This document shows, in pieces, positions 51,968 to 63,409 of a stretch of 64,000 nt of DNA. Positions within the stretch are counted from its first letter, which is position 1. Each line of letters starts with the position of its first letter. The translations under genes and the position numbers were made by a program. Source of the stretch: Rhizobium sp. FKL33 (GTDB lineage: Bacteria; Pseudomonadota; Alphaproteobacteria; Rhizobiales; Rhizobiaceae); contig NZ_STFX01000018.1 of NCBI RefSeq assembly GCF_005222915.1, positions 1 to 64,000 on the forward strand, written 5' to 3'. The notes beneath the pieces were generated by a model, which saw only the letters and a list, made by a program, of their open reading frames with translations, ran no database searches and was not told the origin of the DNA.

Positions 51968-53257
51968 TCAGGGAGCCGGCACATAGTCTCGCCCCGGATC
52001 TATGCTGGCGGGGCGACCTTCGAGGAACAATTCGCCGATGCGCGGCTGAGAGCGGGAAATGACCTTGCCGCTCTTGACGACATAAAGCCGCGTCGGCTTC
52101 AGCCGGAGCGCCTCGATCACATCGGCTGCCTGGAGCACCACGAGATCGCCGTTGCAGCCGACCTCCAGGCCATAGCCTTCCAGTCCCATGGTCTTGGCGG
52201 AATTGACGGTCAGCGCCTCGAAGATCTTCTTCTTGTCCTCGATCCCGCCCATCTGCGCCACATGGATCGCCATATGCCCGACTTCGAGCATGTCGGCCGA
52301 GCCCATCGAATACCAGGGGTCCATGGTGCAATCCTGGCCGAAGGACACGTTGAGGCCAGCCGCCATCAGCTCGCGCACCCGCGTCATGCCACGACGTTTC
52401 GGATAGGTGTCGTGTCGGCCCTGCAGCATGATGTTGATCAGCGGATTGGGGATGACGTTGATCTCGGCCTCCGCCATCAGCGGAATGAGTTTCGAGACAT
52501 AGTAATTGTCCATGGAATGCATGGAGGTGAGATGCGAGCCGGCGACTCGGCCTTGCAGGCCATAGCGGATCGTTTCAGCCGCCAGCGTCTCGATATGTCG
52601 GGACATGGGATCGTCGGTCTCGTCGCAGTGGATATCGACCGGCAGGCCGCGTTCGGCGGCGATGCGGCAGAGCGCTTCCAGCGAGCGTCGCCCGTCATCC
52701 ATGGTGCGTTCGAAATGCGGGATGCCGCCGACGATATCGATGCCCATGTCCAGCGCGCGTTCCAGCGACTTCTCGCCCTCGGGCGCGCGGTAATAGCCGT
52801 CCTGCGGAAAAGCGACGAGCTGAAGCGTGATATAGGGCTCGACGCGCTCGCGCACCTCGATCAACGCCTCGGCCGTGACCAGCCGGGGATCCGACGTGTC
52901 GACATGGCTGCGGATATAAAGAAGCCCCTGGCTGACGGCGAGATCGCAATAGCGCAGGGCGCGTTCTACCAGCGCGTCTTTGGTGAGCAGCGGCCGCAGC
53001 TCGCCCCAGAGTGCAATACCCTCCAGAAGCGTGCCGGATACATTCATCCGGGGCATGCCGAGCGACAGCGTCGCATCCATGTGGAAATGCGGATCGCAGA
53101 AGGGCGGGCTGACGAGGCGGCCCGACGCGTCGATCTCCTCGCCCGCGTCAGTGGCGATACTCTTCTCGATCGCGGCAATCTTGCCGTCCGATAGACCGAT
53201 ATCCCAGCCCTGGCGGCCATCGGGAAGATTGGCGTTGCGGATGATCAGATCGAACAT
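51968..53257 (-). CDS. CodA-like cytosine deaminase family amidohydrolase
   Basis: ATG 53257 has GGAGA eight bases upstream (429 aa). The metal-site motifs follow E. coli CodA closely: DPHFHMD, SHVDTSD, VDIHCDETDD, GSHLTSMHS, INVIPNPLINIMLQGRHDTYPKRRG and FGQDCTMDPW. CodA reads FGHDDVFDPW in the last motif: the first Asp (Asp313, metal/catalytic) is kept, but the next (Asp314, facing the substrate) is Cys and the preceding His is Gln. The protein is therefore a deaminase or amidohydrolase of the family with probably altered base specificity. It ends a leftward operon with a BMP-type nucleoside importer and an amidase. Confidence 0.85.
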   Translation of the reverse strand: MFDLIIRNANLPDGRQGWDIGLSDGKIAAIEKSIATDAGEEIDASGRLVSPPFCDPHFHMDATLSLGMPRMNVSGTLLEGIALWGELRPLLTKDALVERALRYCDLAVSQGLLYIRSHVDTSDPRLVTAEALIEVRERVEPYITLQLVAFPQDGYYRAPEGEKSLERALDMGIDIVGGIPHFERTMDDGRRSLEALCRIAAERGLPVDIHCDETDDPMSRHIETLAAETIRYGLQGRVAGSHLTSMHSMDNYYVSKLIPLMAEAEINVIPNPLINIMLQGRHDTYPKRRGMTRVRELMAAGLNVSFGQDCTMDPWYSMGSADMLEVGHMAIHVAQMGGIEDKKKIFEALTVNSAKTMGLEGYGLEVGCNGDLVVLQAADVIEALRLKPTRLYVVKSGKVISRSQPRIGELFLEGRPASIDPGRDYVPAP

Positions 53258-53273
53258 GGTCACTCTCCGGAGG

Positions 53274-54218
53274 TCAGCGCTCGCCGCGCCGATAGGGTTG
53301 CATCAGCGCCTGGGGAACGCGCGCGCGCCGGGCCATGACCGCCAGCGCCGCGATCGACAGGATATAGGGGATCATCAGGAACAGCTGATAGGGCACCGCG
53401 CCGCCGAGCGTCGTCTGCAGCCTGAGCTGAAATCCGTCGAAAAAGGCAAATAGCAGTGCGCCCAACAGCGCCCGCTCGGGCCGCCAGGACGAAAACACCA
53501 CGAGCGCGATGCAGATCCATCCACGTCCCTGCACCATGGTCGGGAAAAAGCTGTTGAAAGCCGACAGCGTCAGAAACGCCCCCGCCATGCCCATCAGGGC
53601 GCTGCCGGCGATGACGGCGCCATAACGCACCGCCATGGGATTGACGCCCTGCGCATCCGCCGCATGCGGATTTTCCCCCGTCATCCGGATCGCAAGCCCC
53701 AGCGGAGTTCGAAACAGCACATAGGCCAGCACGATTGCGAGAAGAATGGCCGCGTATGTGGGCGGCGTCTGGGAAAACAGCGCCGGTCCGATGAAGGGAA
53801 TATCGCTCAGGCCGGGGATCGCAATCGGCTTGAAGGGCTCGATTGTCGGCGGCGTGCCGGCGACCGGCACCATGAGGCGGAACACGTAGTAACTGAAACT
53901 CGACGCAAACAGCGTGACGCCGAGACCGGAGACATGCTGCGACAGGCCAAGCGTCACGGTCAGGCCGGCATGCAGCAGGCCGAAGACGCCGCCGGCGATC
54001 CCCGCAATCAGGAAGCCTGTCCAGAGATCGGCGCCGTTATAGACCGCGAGCCAGCCGATCATCGCACCGAAGGTCATGATTCCCTCGATGCCCAGATTGA
54101 GCACCCCTGCCCGCTCGCACAGCAGTGCGCCGAGCGTACCGAGGATCAGGGGCGTCGCGATCCTGAGCACAGCGGCCCAGAGACCGGCGGAGGCGACGAT
54201 GTCGAACAGCGCGCTCAT
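53274..54218 (-). CDS. BMP-type nucleoside ABC importer, permease subunit 2
   Basis: The 314-aa hydrophobic product has the segments VLRIATPLILGTLGALLCERAGVLNLGIEGIM and GENPHAADAQGVNPMAVRYGAVIAGSALMG-like, typical of the branched-chain/BMP (YufQ, NupQ) permease family; the AEGRGWI-type loop reads VQGRGWICIALVVF. It overlaps the first permease gene by 4 bp and lies 16 bp upstream of the deaminase gene. Confidence 0.88.
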   Translation of the reverse strand: MSALFDIVASAGLWAAVLRIATPLILGTLGALLCERAGVLNLGIEGIMTFGAMIGWLAVYNGADLWTGFLIAGIAGGVFGLLHAGLTVTLGLSQHVSGLGVTLFASSFSYYVFRLMVPVAGTPPTIEPFKPIAIPGLSDIPFIGPALFSQTPPTYAAILLAIVLAYVLFRTPLGLAIRMTGENPHAADAQGVNPMAVRYGAVIAGSALMGMAGAFLTLSAFNSFFPTMVQGRGWICIALVVFSSWRPERALLGALLFAFFDGFQLRLQTTLGGAVPYQLFLMIPYILSIAALAVMARRARVPQALMQPYRRGER

Positions 54219-55264
54219 CGGCGGATCCTGTATTGGGTGAAAAAGACGGCGATCAGCATGGTGAGCAGCGACAACGCCACGATCACATCGGCGATATAGC
54301 TGGGGATGCCGAGGCTGCGGCTCATGCCATCCGCGCCGACGAACATGGTGGCGGTGAACAGTCCCGCCAGCACGACGCCGAGCGGATTGAGATTGGCGAG
54401 CATGGCGACGACGATGCCGGAATAGCCGTAACCCGGCGACAGATCCGTGGTCACGTATCCTTTGACGCCCATCACCTCGATCGCGCCGGCAAGACCGGCG
54501 AGACCTCCCGACAGGCAGGCGACGATCACCAGCGTGCGCCCGAGCGGCACGCCGGCGAAGACCGCGCCTTGCGGATTGAGACCAGCCGCGCGCGACTGCA
54601 TGCCGAACACCGTGCGCGACTGAACGAAATGCAGGACAAAGGCCAGCGCAATCGCGATGACCAGACCGAGATGCAATCGCGACCGCGACAAGAGCTTCGG
54701 TAGCATCGCCTCATCGGCGACCGATTGCGACTGCGGCCAGCCAAATGCCATGGGATCTTTCAGCACCGTGTCGATCAGCATCGAGACGAACAGGACCGCG
54801 ACGAAATTCAAAAGCAGTGTTGTCACCACTTCATCGACCGAAAAGCGCAATCTCAGCCAGAGCGGCGCCAGCAGCAGGATCATGCCGGCGATTGCGCCGA
54901 AGACCAGCAACAGAGGTATCTGAACGGCAGGATGCAAGTCACCCAGAACATGCGAACTCATCCAGGCGACCGCGATGGCGCCGAGATAAAGCTGGCCTTC
55001 GCCGCCGATATTCCAGAGGCGGGCACGAAACGCTACGGCTGCGGCAAGCCCGGTCAGAATCAGCGGCGCCGCGCGGGTCAGGGTCTCCGTCGCGGACAGC
55101 CTGGAGCCATAGGCGCCCTTGAGGATCAGCCAATAGGCCTCCAGAACCGGCGCGCCGGCAATCGCGATCAGCACGCCGGCGATCGCCATGGCGGCGGCGA
55201 TGGCGATCAGCGGCGTTGCCACGACCAGCGCCAGCGGCCTGTGTTCCCGGCGTTCAAACCGCAT
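54215..55264 (-). CDS. BMP-type nucleoside ABC importer, permease subunit 1
   Basis: ATG 55264 with GAGGTG upstream gives 349 aa and an 11-bp overlap with the ATPase gene; a GTG four codons earlier is less well placed. Family traits are ALVVATPLIAIAAAMAIAGV, RLWNIGGEGQLYLGAIAVAW, VTTLLLNFVAV and GYGYSGIVVAMLANLNP. It pairs with the second permease to form the inner-membrane channel for nucleosides or related compounds. Confidence 0.88.
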   Translation of the reverse strand: MRFERREHRPLALVVATPLIAIAAAMAIAGVLIAIAGAPVLEAYWLILKGAYGSRLSATETLTRAAPLILTGLAAAVAFRARLWNIGGEGQLYLGAIAVAWMSSHVLGDLHPAVQIPLLLVFGAIAGMILLLAPLWLRLRFSVDEVVTTLLLNFVAVLFVSMLIDTVLKDPMAFGWPQSQSVADEAMLPKLLSRSRLHLGLVIAIALAFVLHFVQSRTVFGMQSRAAGLNPQGAVFAGVPLGRTLVIVACLSGGLAGLAGAIEVMGVKGYVTTDLSPGYGYSGIVVAMLANLNPLGVVLAGLFTATMFVGADGMSRSLGIPSYIADVIVALSLLTMLIAVFFTQYRIRR

Positions 55265-56774
55265 GCGCCACCTCACTCTCCCATTCGCCCGCCATCATCA
55301 GCCCGAGTTTTCGCGTCGATGCCTGTTCAGCGGAGATCGGCGGCGACAGCCTGCCGCCAACAATGGCCTGGATGCGATCGGCGAGCGCCATGACTTCATC
55401 GAGGTCTTCGGAAATCAACAGCACCGCCGCGCCCTGGCGGCGCGCCTCCAGAATACGCGCATGAACCGCGGCGACCGCGCCTTCGTCGAGCCCGCGCGCC
55501 GGCTGCGCGGCGATCAGGATCTTCGGTCGTTCGATGAGATTGCGGCCGAGAATGAGCTTCTGCATATTGCCGCCCGACAACAGCCGGATGCGGCTGGTTG
55601 GCGAGCCGCCACGCACGTCGAACTGGCCGATAATCTCCTGCGCAAAGGCGGCGCCCGCCTTGCGGTCGACCAGACCGTTTTTCGAGAATTTCGACAGGCG
55701 TTCCAGCACGGCGTTTTCCCAGATCGCCATTTCGCCGATCGCGCCGTCCTTGTTGCGATCTTCGGGGATGCGGCCAATACCCGCCGCGACCGCATCTGAC
55801 ACCGTCAGCCGTTCAACAGTCTGGCCGAACAGGAGAATGTCGCCTGACGTCCAGGGCAGCGTGCCCGACAGCATCTGCGCCAATTGTGCCTGACCATTGC
55901 CGGATACGCCGATGACGCCCAGCACCTCGCCCTCGCGCAGGCGGAATTCCACCGTCTTGAGCTTGTCGACGCCGCCCTGACGGATGGTGACGCCCGCCGC
56001 TTCGAGCACGATCTCACCGGGCGTCGAGGCCTCGCGGACCGGACGCGACACGCTGCGACCGACCATCAGTTCGGCGAGTTCGGATTTGCTGGTCTCCGCC
56101 GCCTTGCGTTCGGCAACCAGCCGTCCGCCGCGCAGCACGACGACGCGATCGGCTGTCGACATCACTTCGTCGAGCTTGTGCGAAATGAAGATCAGCGACA
56201 GGCCCTGGCGCGCCATGTCCTTGAGAATGGCGAACAGGCGTTCCGCCTCGATCTGGGTCAGAACCGCCGTCGGCTCGTCGAGCACGAGGATGCGGGCGTC
56301 GTTATAAAGCGCCTTGAGGATCTCGACGCGCTGCTGCTCGCCGACCGAGAGACCGCCCAACCGGGCGTCCGGATCGGTCTTCAGGCCGAAGCGCTCGGAA
56401 ATCGCCATCAGCTTGGCCCGGCCCTCGGCGCGTTTCGAGCCGAGCGACCACAGGCTTTCGGTTCCGGTCATGACGTTTTCGAGCACGGTCAGATTGGGCG
56501 CGAGCGAAAAATGCTGATGCACCATGCCGATGCCGGCTCGGATGGCGTCGCGCGGCTTGCCCGGCGGCAGATCGCGCCCGTCGATAAGGATATGTCCGCT
56601 GTCGGGCGTATAATGGCCGAACAGGATGCTCATCAGCGTGGTCTTGCCGGCGCCGTTTTCGCCGAGCAGCGCGACGATCTCGCCCCGACCCAGCGACAGT
56701 GAAATATCGTCATTGGCGAGATTGTCGCCGAAGCGCTTGCTGACGCCGACAATGTCGAGAACGGAAGCGCTCAT
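55254..56774 (-). CDS. BMP-type nucleoside ABC importer, duplicated ATPase subunit
   Basis: ATG 56774 overlaps the amidase stop as ATGA and gives 506 aa; the frame happens to stay open 100 codons upstream across the amidase gene. Two ATPase halves are present. The first has an intact Walker A (GENGAGKTT), signature LSVGEQQRVEILKAL and Walker B ILVLDEPTAVL. The second has a degenerate Walker A (GVSGNGQAQ), signature LSGGNMQK and AAQPARGLD. This asymmetry is normal for the sugar/nucleoside (RbsA/YufO) type. Confidence 0.9.
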   Translation of the reverse strand: MSASVLDIVGVSKRFGDNLANDDISLSLGRGEIVALLGENGAGKTTLMSILFGHYTPDSGHILIDGRDLPPGKPRDAIRAGIGMVHQHFSLAPNLTVLENVMTGTESLWSLGSKRAEGRAKLMAISERFGLKTDPDARLGGLSVGEQQRVEILKALYNDARILVLDEPTAVLTQIEAERLFAILKDMARQGLSLIFISHKLDEVMSTADRVVVLRGGRLVAERKAAETSKSELAELMVGRSVSRPVREASTPGEIVLEAAGVTIRQGGVDKLKTVEFRLREGEVLGVIGVSGNGQAQLAQMLSGTLPWTSGDILLFGQTVERLTVSDAVAAGIGRIPEDRNKDGAIGEMAIWENAVLERLSKFSKNGLVDRKAGAAFAQEIIGQFDVRGGSPTSRIRLLSGGNMQKLILGRNLIERPKILIAAQPARGLDEGAVAAVHARILEARRQGAAVLLISEDLDEVMALADRIQAIVGGRLSPPISAEQASTRKLGLMMAGEWESEVAHAV

Positions 56775-58180
56775 GCGGTCAATCCTGCGATCGGGAAAGG
56801 ATGCGTCCAGCGCCCATCCTGCTCCAGACGCGCGGCGAGACGCAAGAGCATCTGATCGCCGCCCATCGGCGCCATCAATTGCACCGGCAGCGGCAATCCC
56901 CTGGCGTCGCTGCCGAAGGGCAGGGTCAGAGCCGGGAAGCCCGACGCGTTGGCCAGCGCCGCAAGCGGCGAAAACGCGGCCATGCGGTCGAAATGCAGAT
57001 CCGTATCGGCGTGATCGCTGGGGAAAGAGCCGACCGGCAGCGGCGCGGACGACAGGATCGGCGTGAGCAGGCAATCGATCCCGTCGAACAGACGCCAGAG
57101 GTCACGGCTGACGATGACCATGGCGTTGAGGCTGCGCCACACCGCGCCGGCGCTCATTCCCAGGCCGCGCTCGATGACCGCCTGGGTCAGCCGCTCGGTC
57201 TTGGTCGCGTCGAGGTTGAACTGTGCGATCGTATCGGCGAGGTTGATGCAGACGATATCGACGAAGGCGCGCCTGCTGCTGGCCGCCGCCGCGTCAATCT
57301 CAGAAAACGAAATGGGGACGATGTGGTGGCCGTCCTGCTCCAGATAGCGAGCGGCGTCTTCGATCGCCTGGGCGCGGTCCGGATCGGTGGGAAACTCGTC
57401 TCCGGTGTCGGTCAGGAGCCCGATGCGCAGCGGCCCATCGCCGGGAGCAGCCAGCGCTACGGGTGGAAAAGGCCCCCTCGCCTCGCCAGATAACAGGCCG
57501 AGCATAGCGGCGCTGTCGCGCACCGAACGGCACACAGCGAGTTCGGTGGCCAGCCCGGCGAGGTGATTGCCGAAATGCGGCCCGGCCGGCATCAGGCCCC
57601 GGCTCGGCTTCAAGCCGACGAGACCGCAGCAGGCGGAGGGCACGCGGATCGATCCGCCCGCGTCGGTGGCGTGCGCGATGCTGACAATGCCCGACGCAAC
57701 GGCAGATGCGGCTCCGCCGGAGGAGCCTCCGGCCGAAAGATCGGGCGACAGGGGATTACGGGCGATGGGACCGATGTCCGGCTCGCTGGCGAGCGACAGG
57801 CCGAATTCGGGGCTGGTAGTGAGGCCGAACAGGCAGAAGCCCGCGCTGCGGTACCGTTCCGCGAGATCGGAATCAACAAAGCCGCCACGCCGCGCCATGA
57901 GCCGCGATCCCGCCGCCATCGGAAAACCGGCGAAGGGGCCGCCAAGATCCTTGCCGAGCGTGGGAACGCCAGCGAAGGGCATGGCCGCACGCTCGGGTGA
58001 GGATAGCGGCAGCGCATCGATCGCCTGGGCGGTGGCAAGGCCTTTGCCATCGTCACGATAGGCGATGGAACCCAGATCGGCAGCCCTATCGGCTGCCGAG
58101 AGGGAAGCCCGCATCGCCTCGACAGATGCGAGGCGACCATTTGCGATCGCCTCCGCGAGGCTGGTGGCGTCTTCCTGCAT
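56771..58180 (-). CDS. Amidase signature family hydrolase
   Basis: The 469-aa product has the Ser-cis-Ser-Lys triad region: Lys in GVPTLGKDLGG (about 77), the signature AGGSSGGAASAVASG, and DAGGSIRVPSACCGLVGLKPSRG with the nucleophile Ser (about 177). ATG 58180 follows the binding-protein stop by 9 bp; a TTG two codons earlier is possible. It is inserted between importer genes, so its substrate is probably the imported compound or its product, such as an amide or ureide from base catabolism. GatA is excluded by the absence of GatB/GatC genes nearby and by the transporter context. Confidence 0.87.
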   Translation of the reverse strand: MQEDATSLAEAIANGRLASVEAMRASLSAADRAADLGSIAYRDDGKGLATAQAIDALPLSSPERAAMPFAGVPTLGKDLGGPFAGFPMAAGSRLMARRGGFVDSDLAERYRSAGFCLFGLTTSPEFGLSLASEPDIGPIARNPLSPDLSAGGSSGGAASAVASGIVSIAHATDAGGSIRVPSACCGLVGLKPSRGLMPAGPHFGNHLAGLATELAVCRSVRDSAAMLGLLSGEARGPFPPVALAAPGDGPLRIGLLTDTGDEFPTDPDRAQAIEDAARYLEQDGHHIVPISFSEIDAAAASSRRAFVDIVCINLADTIAQFNLDATKTERLTQAVIERGLGMSAGAVWRSLNAMVIVSRDLWRLFDGIDCLLTPILSSAPLPVGSFPSDHADTDLHFDRMAAFSPLAALANASGFPALTLPFGSDARGLPLPVQLMAPMGGDQMLLRLAARLEQDGRWTHPFPIAGLTA

Positions 58181-58189
58181 GATCAAGGC

Positions 58190-59176
58190 TTACTTGGGCT
58201 CGTCCATGATCCGGGGAACTTCGAAGGCGCCGGACTTTATCTCGGCGCGCACCTTCTCCATCGCCGCCTCGGCGTCGGCGGGGGCCACGCCCTTGACGTA
58301 AACGATGTCGCTGCCGCCTTCCTTCATCAGGCCGTAAGCGGTGTAATCGCGGCCGGTCGGCTTGCCGGCGGCGACATCGGCGAGCGCGGCGTTGAGGATC
58401 GGGCGGAAATTCCACAGCGCATTGGCGAACACCGTATCAGGATAACGCGGCGTGTAATCGATCAGCGAACCGACCGACTTGATGCCGCGCTCCTTGGCGG
58501 CGTCGGCCGTGCCGATGCGTTCGCCGAACAGGATGTCGGCGCCGGCGTCGATCTGCGCCAGACCCGCTTCGCGCGCCTTGGGCGGATCGAAGAAGGTGCC
58601 GATGAAGGTGACGAGATGCTTGGCGTCCGGATTGACCGCCTTGACGCCCGCCGCAAAGGCGTTGATCAGCATGTTGACTTCCGGGATCGGCATGGCGCCG
58701 ACCGAGCCGACCACATTCGACTTGGTCATCTTGCCGGCCAGCATGCCGGCGAGATAGGCGCCGTCAAAATTCCAGGTGCCGAACACGCCGAAATTATCGC
58801 CGGCTTCCTTGCCGCTCGACCCCATCACGAAGGCGGTCTCGGGATAGTCGGCCGCCACTTCACGAGCCTGCTTTTCGACCGGGAAGGTTTCGCCGATGAT
58901 CAGCTTGGCGCCCTGTTCGGCATATTCGCGCATGGCGCGGGGATAATCCGTGCCGGATACGCCTTCCGAAAACACATATTCGATCGCGCCTTCCTTGGCG
59001 GCGTCCTGCAGCGCCTTATGCAGCACTGAGTTCCAGGCGTTTTCGACCGGCGAGCCGTGAATGCCGGCGACCTTGATCGGTTCGGCGGCGCGCACGGAGG
59101 GAATGAAGGAGGATGCGCCGAGCGCGAGGCCCGAGGCGAGCACGGAGCGACGCGACAGTTTGAATTGGCTAGACAT
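58190..59176 (-). CDS. BMP-family ABC importer, substrate-binding protein
   Basis: ATG 59176 with GGGGAA upstream gives 328 aa; another ATG five codons earlier lacks a ribosome-binding site. A twin-Arg-like signal (SRRSVLASGLALGASSF) is followed by IKVAGIHGSPVENAWN, DYPRAMREYAEQGAKLIIGETF, NFGVFGTWNFDGAYLAGMLAG and DILFGERIGTADAA, typical of Bmp/PnrA-like nucleoside-binding lipoproteins and proteins. The double Arg suggests Tat export. It is the first gene of the importer-amidase-deaminase operon. Confidence 0.9.
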   Translation of the reverse strand: MSSQFKLSRRSVLASGLALGASSFIPSVRAAEPIKVAGIHGSPVENAWNSVLHKALQDAAKEGAIEYVFSEGVSGTDYPRAMREYAEQGAKLIIGETFPVEKQAREVAADYPETAFVMGSSGKEAGDNFGVFGTWNFDGAYLAGMLAGKMTKSNVVGSVGAMPIPEVNMLINAFAAGVKAVNPDAKHLVTFIGTFFDPPKAREAGLAQIDAGADILFGERIGTADAAKERGIKSVGSLIDYTPRYPDTVFANALWNFRPILNAALADVAAGKPTGRDYTAYGLMKEGGSDIVYVKGVAPADAEAAMEKVRAEIKSGAFEVPRIMDEPK

Positions 59177-59195
59177 TTTGTGGTTCCCCATTTTT

Positions 59196-59207
59196 TACCA
59201 ATTGGTA
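59196..59207. promoter_or_regulatory. Palindromic operator candidate TACCAATTGGTA
   Basis: A perfect 12-bp palindrome lies 19 bp upstream of the binding-protein start, where a repressor would block the operon. The regulator is not obvious nearby, as the next gene is oxyR, whose sites look different. A GntR-type protein encoded elsewhere is a reasonable guess. Confidence 0.5.
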
Positions 59208-59307
59208 GAAATTGTTAATGGCGGCCCAAAAATGTGTCAAGGCGATTAGCTGGCGATTTTTTAGTCAGCCATACTGTCTCAGTTCAAGCCGATCAACAGG
59301 CGGTGCG

Positions 59308-60225
59308 TCAGGGACGGCCGTTCATATCCGAGAGAAGACGCAGCCCCTCATCCCGCACGATGTCGGAAATCTGCTGCAGTTGCGCCGCCAGCGGATTGCT
59401 TTTTCTCCAGACCATGCCGACCATACGCGACGGACTGGGATCGCCGAGTCGGGCGACGGACACCGCTGCCGAGCGGGTATCGATGGCGACGGCCATTTGC
59501 GGGATGAGCGTGATGCCGATGCCCGCGCCGACCATCTGCACCAGGGTTGAGAGTGAGCTGCCCTCCATCAGATCGCGCGGCGCAGGCGGGGCGATATCGC
59601 AGAAAGACAACGCCTGTTCCCGGAAGCAATGTCCTTCTTCCAGCAGAAGCAGACGCATTTCACGCAGCGCCTGCGGATTGGGAACAGGCTTTGCGGCATC
59701 CTCGAGTGACCTCACGAGCACGAATTCCTCCTCGAACAACGGCGTTTCGGCAAGCGACGGTTCGGATACCGGCAGGGCGACGATGGCGGCATCCAACTTT
59801 CCGTCGCCGAGATCGGCGATCAGGCGCTGGGTCACGGTTTCGCGGGGCCGAACGTCGAGATCCGGATAGCGCCCGGCAAGCGCCTTGATCAAAGCCGGCA
59901 GGAGATAGGGTGCAATCGTGGGAATCACCCCGAGGCGGAGCTCACGCATGAAGTCGCCATTCGCGCCCCGCGTGAGATTGGCTATTTCTTCGACCGAAGT
60001 GAGCACTTCGCGCGCCCGCGCGGCGACCGCCTCACCAAGCGCCGTCAGACGGATCTGCCGCGCGCCCCGCTCGACGAGCGGCGCGCCGAGGAGATCCTCG
60101 AACTCCTTGATCTGCACCGACAATGCCGGCTGGGTCACGGCGCAGTCGGCGGCGGCTCGCCCGAAATGTCCATGCCGCGCCAAAGCGTCGAAATATCTGA
60201 GATGCTTCATCGAAAGGTTCGCCAT
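59308..60225 (-). CDS. oxyR: Hydrogen-peroxide-sensing LysR-type regulator OxyR
   Basis: The 305-aa product has an N-terminal LysR helix-turn-helix (MKHLRYFDALARHGHFGRAA, TQPALSVQIKEFE). The effector domain carries the two redox Cys in EEGHCFREQALSFCD (about 200 and 209, matching E. coli Cys199/Cys208). ATG 60225 has AGGAA upstream. It is divergent from katG, its classical target. Oxidation by peroxide forms the disulfide and activates katG. Confidence 0.94.
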   Translation of the reverse strand: MANLSMKHLRYFDALARHGHFGRAAADCAVTQPALSVQIKEFEDLLGAPLVERGARQIRLTALGEAVAARAREVLTSVEEIANLTRGANGDFMRELRLGVIPTIAPYLLPALIKALAGRYPDLDVRPRETVTQRLIADLGDGKLDAAIVALPVSEPSLAETPLFEEEFVLVRSLEDAAKPVPNPQALREMRLLLLEEGHCFREQALSFCDIAPPAPRDLMEGSSLSTLVQMVGAGIGITLIPQMAVAIDTRSAAVSVARLGDPSPSRMVGMVWRKSNPLAAQLQQISDIVRDEGLRLLSDMNGRP

Positions 60226-62539
<2,314 letters not shown>

Positions 62540-62566
62540 TTGCCGAAGCGTAGAGCTGATACAGAG

Positions 62567-62599
62567 ACGGCCCCCTTTCCAATCCGGAAAGGGGGCCGT
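62567..62599 (+). terminator. Terminator hairpin between katG and the convergent cyclase gene
   Basis: ACGGCCCCCTTTCC and its exact complement form a 14-bp stem with a 5-nt loop. The trailing T run is short, but the stem is strong and lies between convergent genes. Confidence 0.8.
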
Positions 62600-62639
62600 T
62601 TGCATAAAGCCGCTCGTTGGAATGCGCGACGTCGCCGCC

Positions 62640-63407
62640 TTACGGGAAGATCGCGACCGCGCGGCACCAGCCGGCCGAGCCGCCCTTGATCTTGACCGGC
62701 AGACACGAGACGGTGAAACTGCGGGCCGGCAATTCCTCAAGCCGGGTGAGTTTTTCCATATGCAGGAAGATCCCGTCGCGCCCGGCCTTGTGGCCTTCCC
62801 AGATCAGACCGGCATTGCCGGTGGCGGCGAAGCGTTCGGCGGTGATCCGGAACGGCGCGTCCCAGGACCAGGCGTCGGTGCCGGTGATGTGCACGCCTTG
62901 CGACAAGAGCCAGAGCGTCGCTTCGCGACCGATGCCGCAACCCCGTCCAATGAAGTCGGGCCGGCCATAGGCCGCGCCTGCCGATGTGTTGACGAGCACG
63001 ATGTCGAAGGGTGCGAGCGGCGCGCCGGTCGCCTCGACAGCGGCGCGCACCTCGTCGGCGGTCGCGACGTGACCATCCGGCAGATGGCGAAGATCGAGCT
63101 TCACGCCTGGGCGGATGCACCAGTCAAGCGGGACTTCGTCGATCGTCCAGGCGCGCTCACCACCATTCATGGTCGAGGCGAAATGCCAGGGCGCGTCGAG
63201 ATGGGTGCCGGCATGCGCGGTGAGCGTCAATTGCTCCACCGCCCAGCCTTCCGCGCCCGGCAGGTCCGCCTGGTTGAGGCCCGGAAAGAAGCGCATCACC
63301 TCTTCCGCCCCGGCCTGGTGATCGGAATAGACAATTTTCGGTCCGAGTCCGGGCGGGTCCGCAGGGGTCTCATTGTCGATGGCGACGGACAGATCGACGA
63401 TTTTCAT
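62640..63407 (-). CDS. Cyclase family protein (kynurenine-formamidase-like hydrolase)
   Basis: The product has the metal-binding signature of the family, HAGTHLDAPWHF, plus ERAWTIDEVPLDW and GCGIGREATLWLLSQGVHITGTDAWSWD. The family includes kynurenine formamidase, isatin hydrolase and other Mn/Zn-dependent amide or ester hydrolases. ATG 63407 (255 aa) has GGAG at a good distance; ATG 63413 overlaps the upstream stop as ATGA and is also possible. It is co-translated with an SDR dehydrogenase, so it probably opens a lactone or cyclic amide in a small catabolic pathway. Substrate unknown. Confidence 0.82.
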   Translation of the reverse strand: MKIVDLSVAIDNETPADPPGLGPKIVYSDHQAGAEEVMRFFPGLNQADLPGAEGWAVEQLTLTAHAGTHLDAPWHFASTMNGGERAWTIDEVPLDWCIRPGVKLDLRHLPDGHVATADEVRAAVEATGAPLAPFDIVLVNTSAGAAYGRPDFIGRGCGIGREATLWLLSQGVHITGTDAWSWDAPFRITAERFAATGNAGLIWEGHKAGRDGIFLHMEKLTRLEELPARSFTVSCLPVKIKGGSAGWCRAVAIFP

Positions 63408-63409
63408 GG

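Noticed and set aside
56775-57074. 100-codon upstream extension of the nucleoside-importer ATPase
   Set aside because: It overlaps the amidase gene in another frame. The ATGA start at 56774 gives the normal N-terminus of the family.
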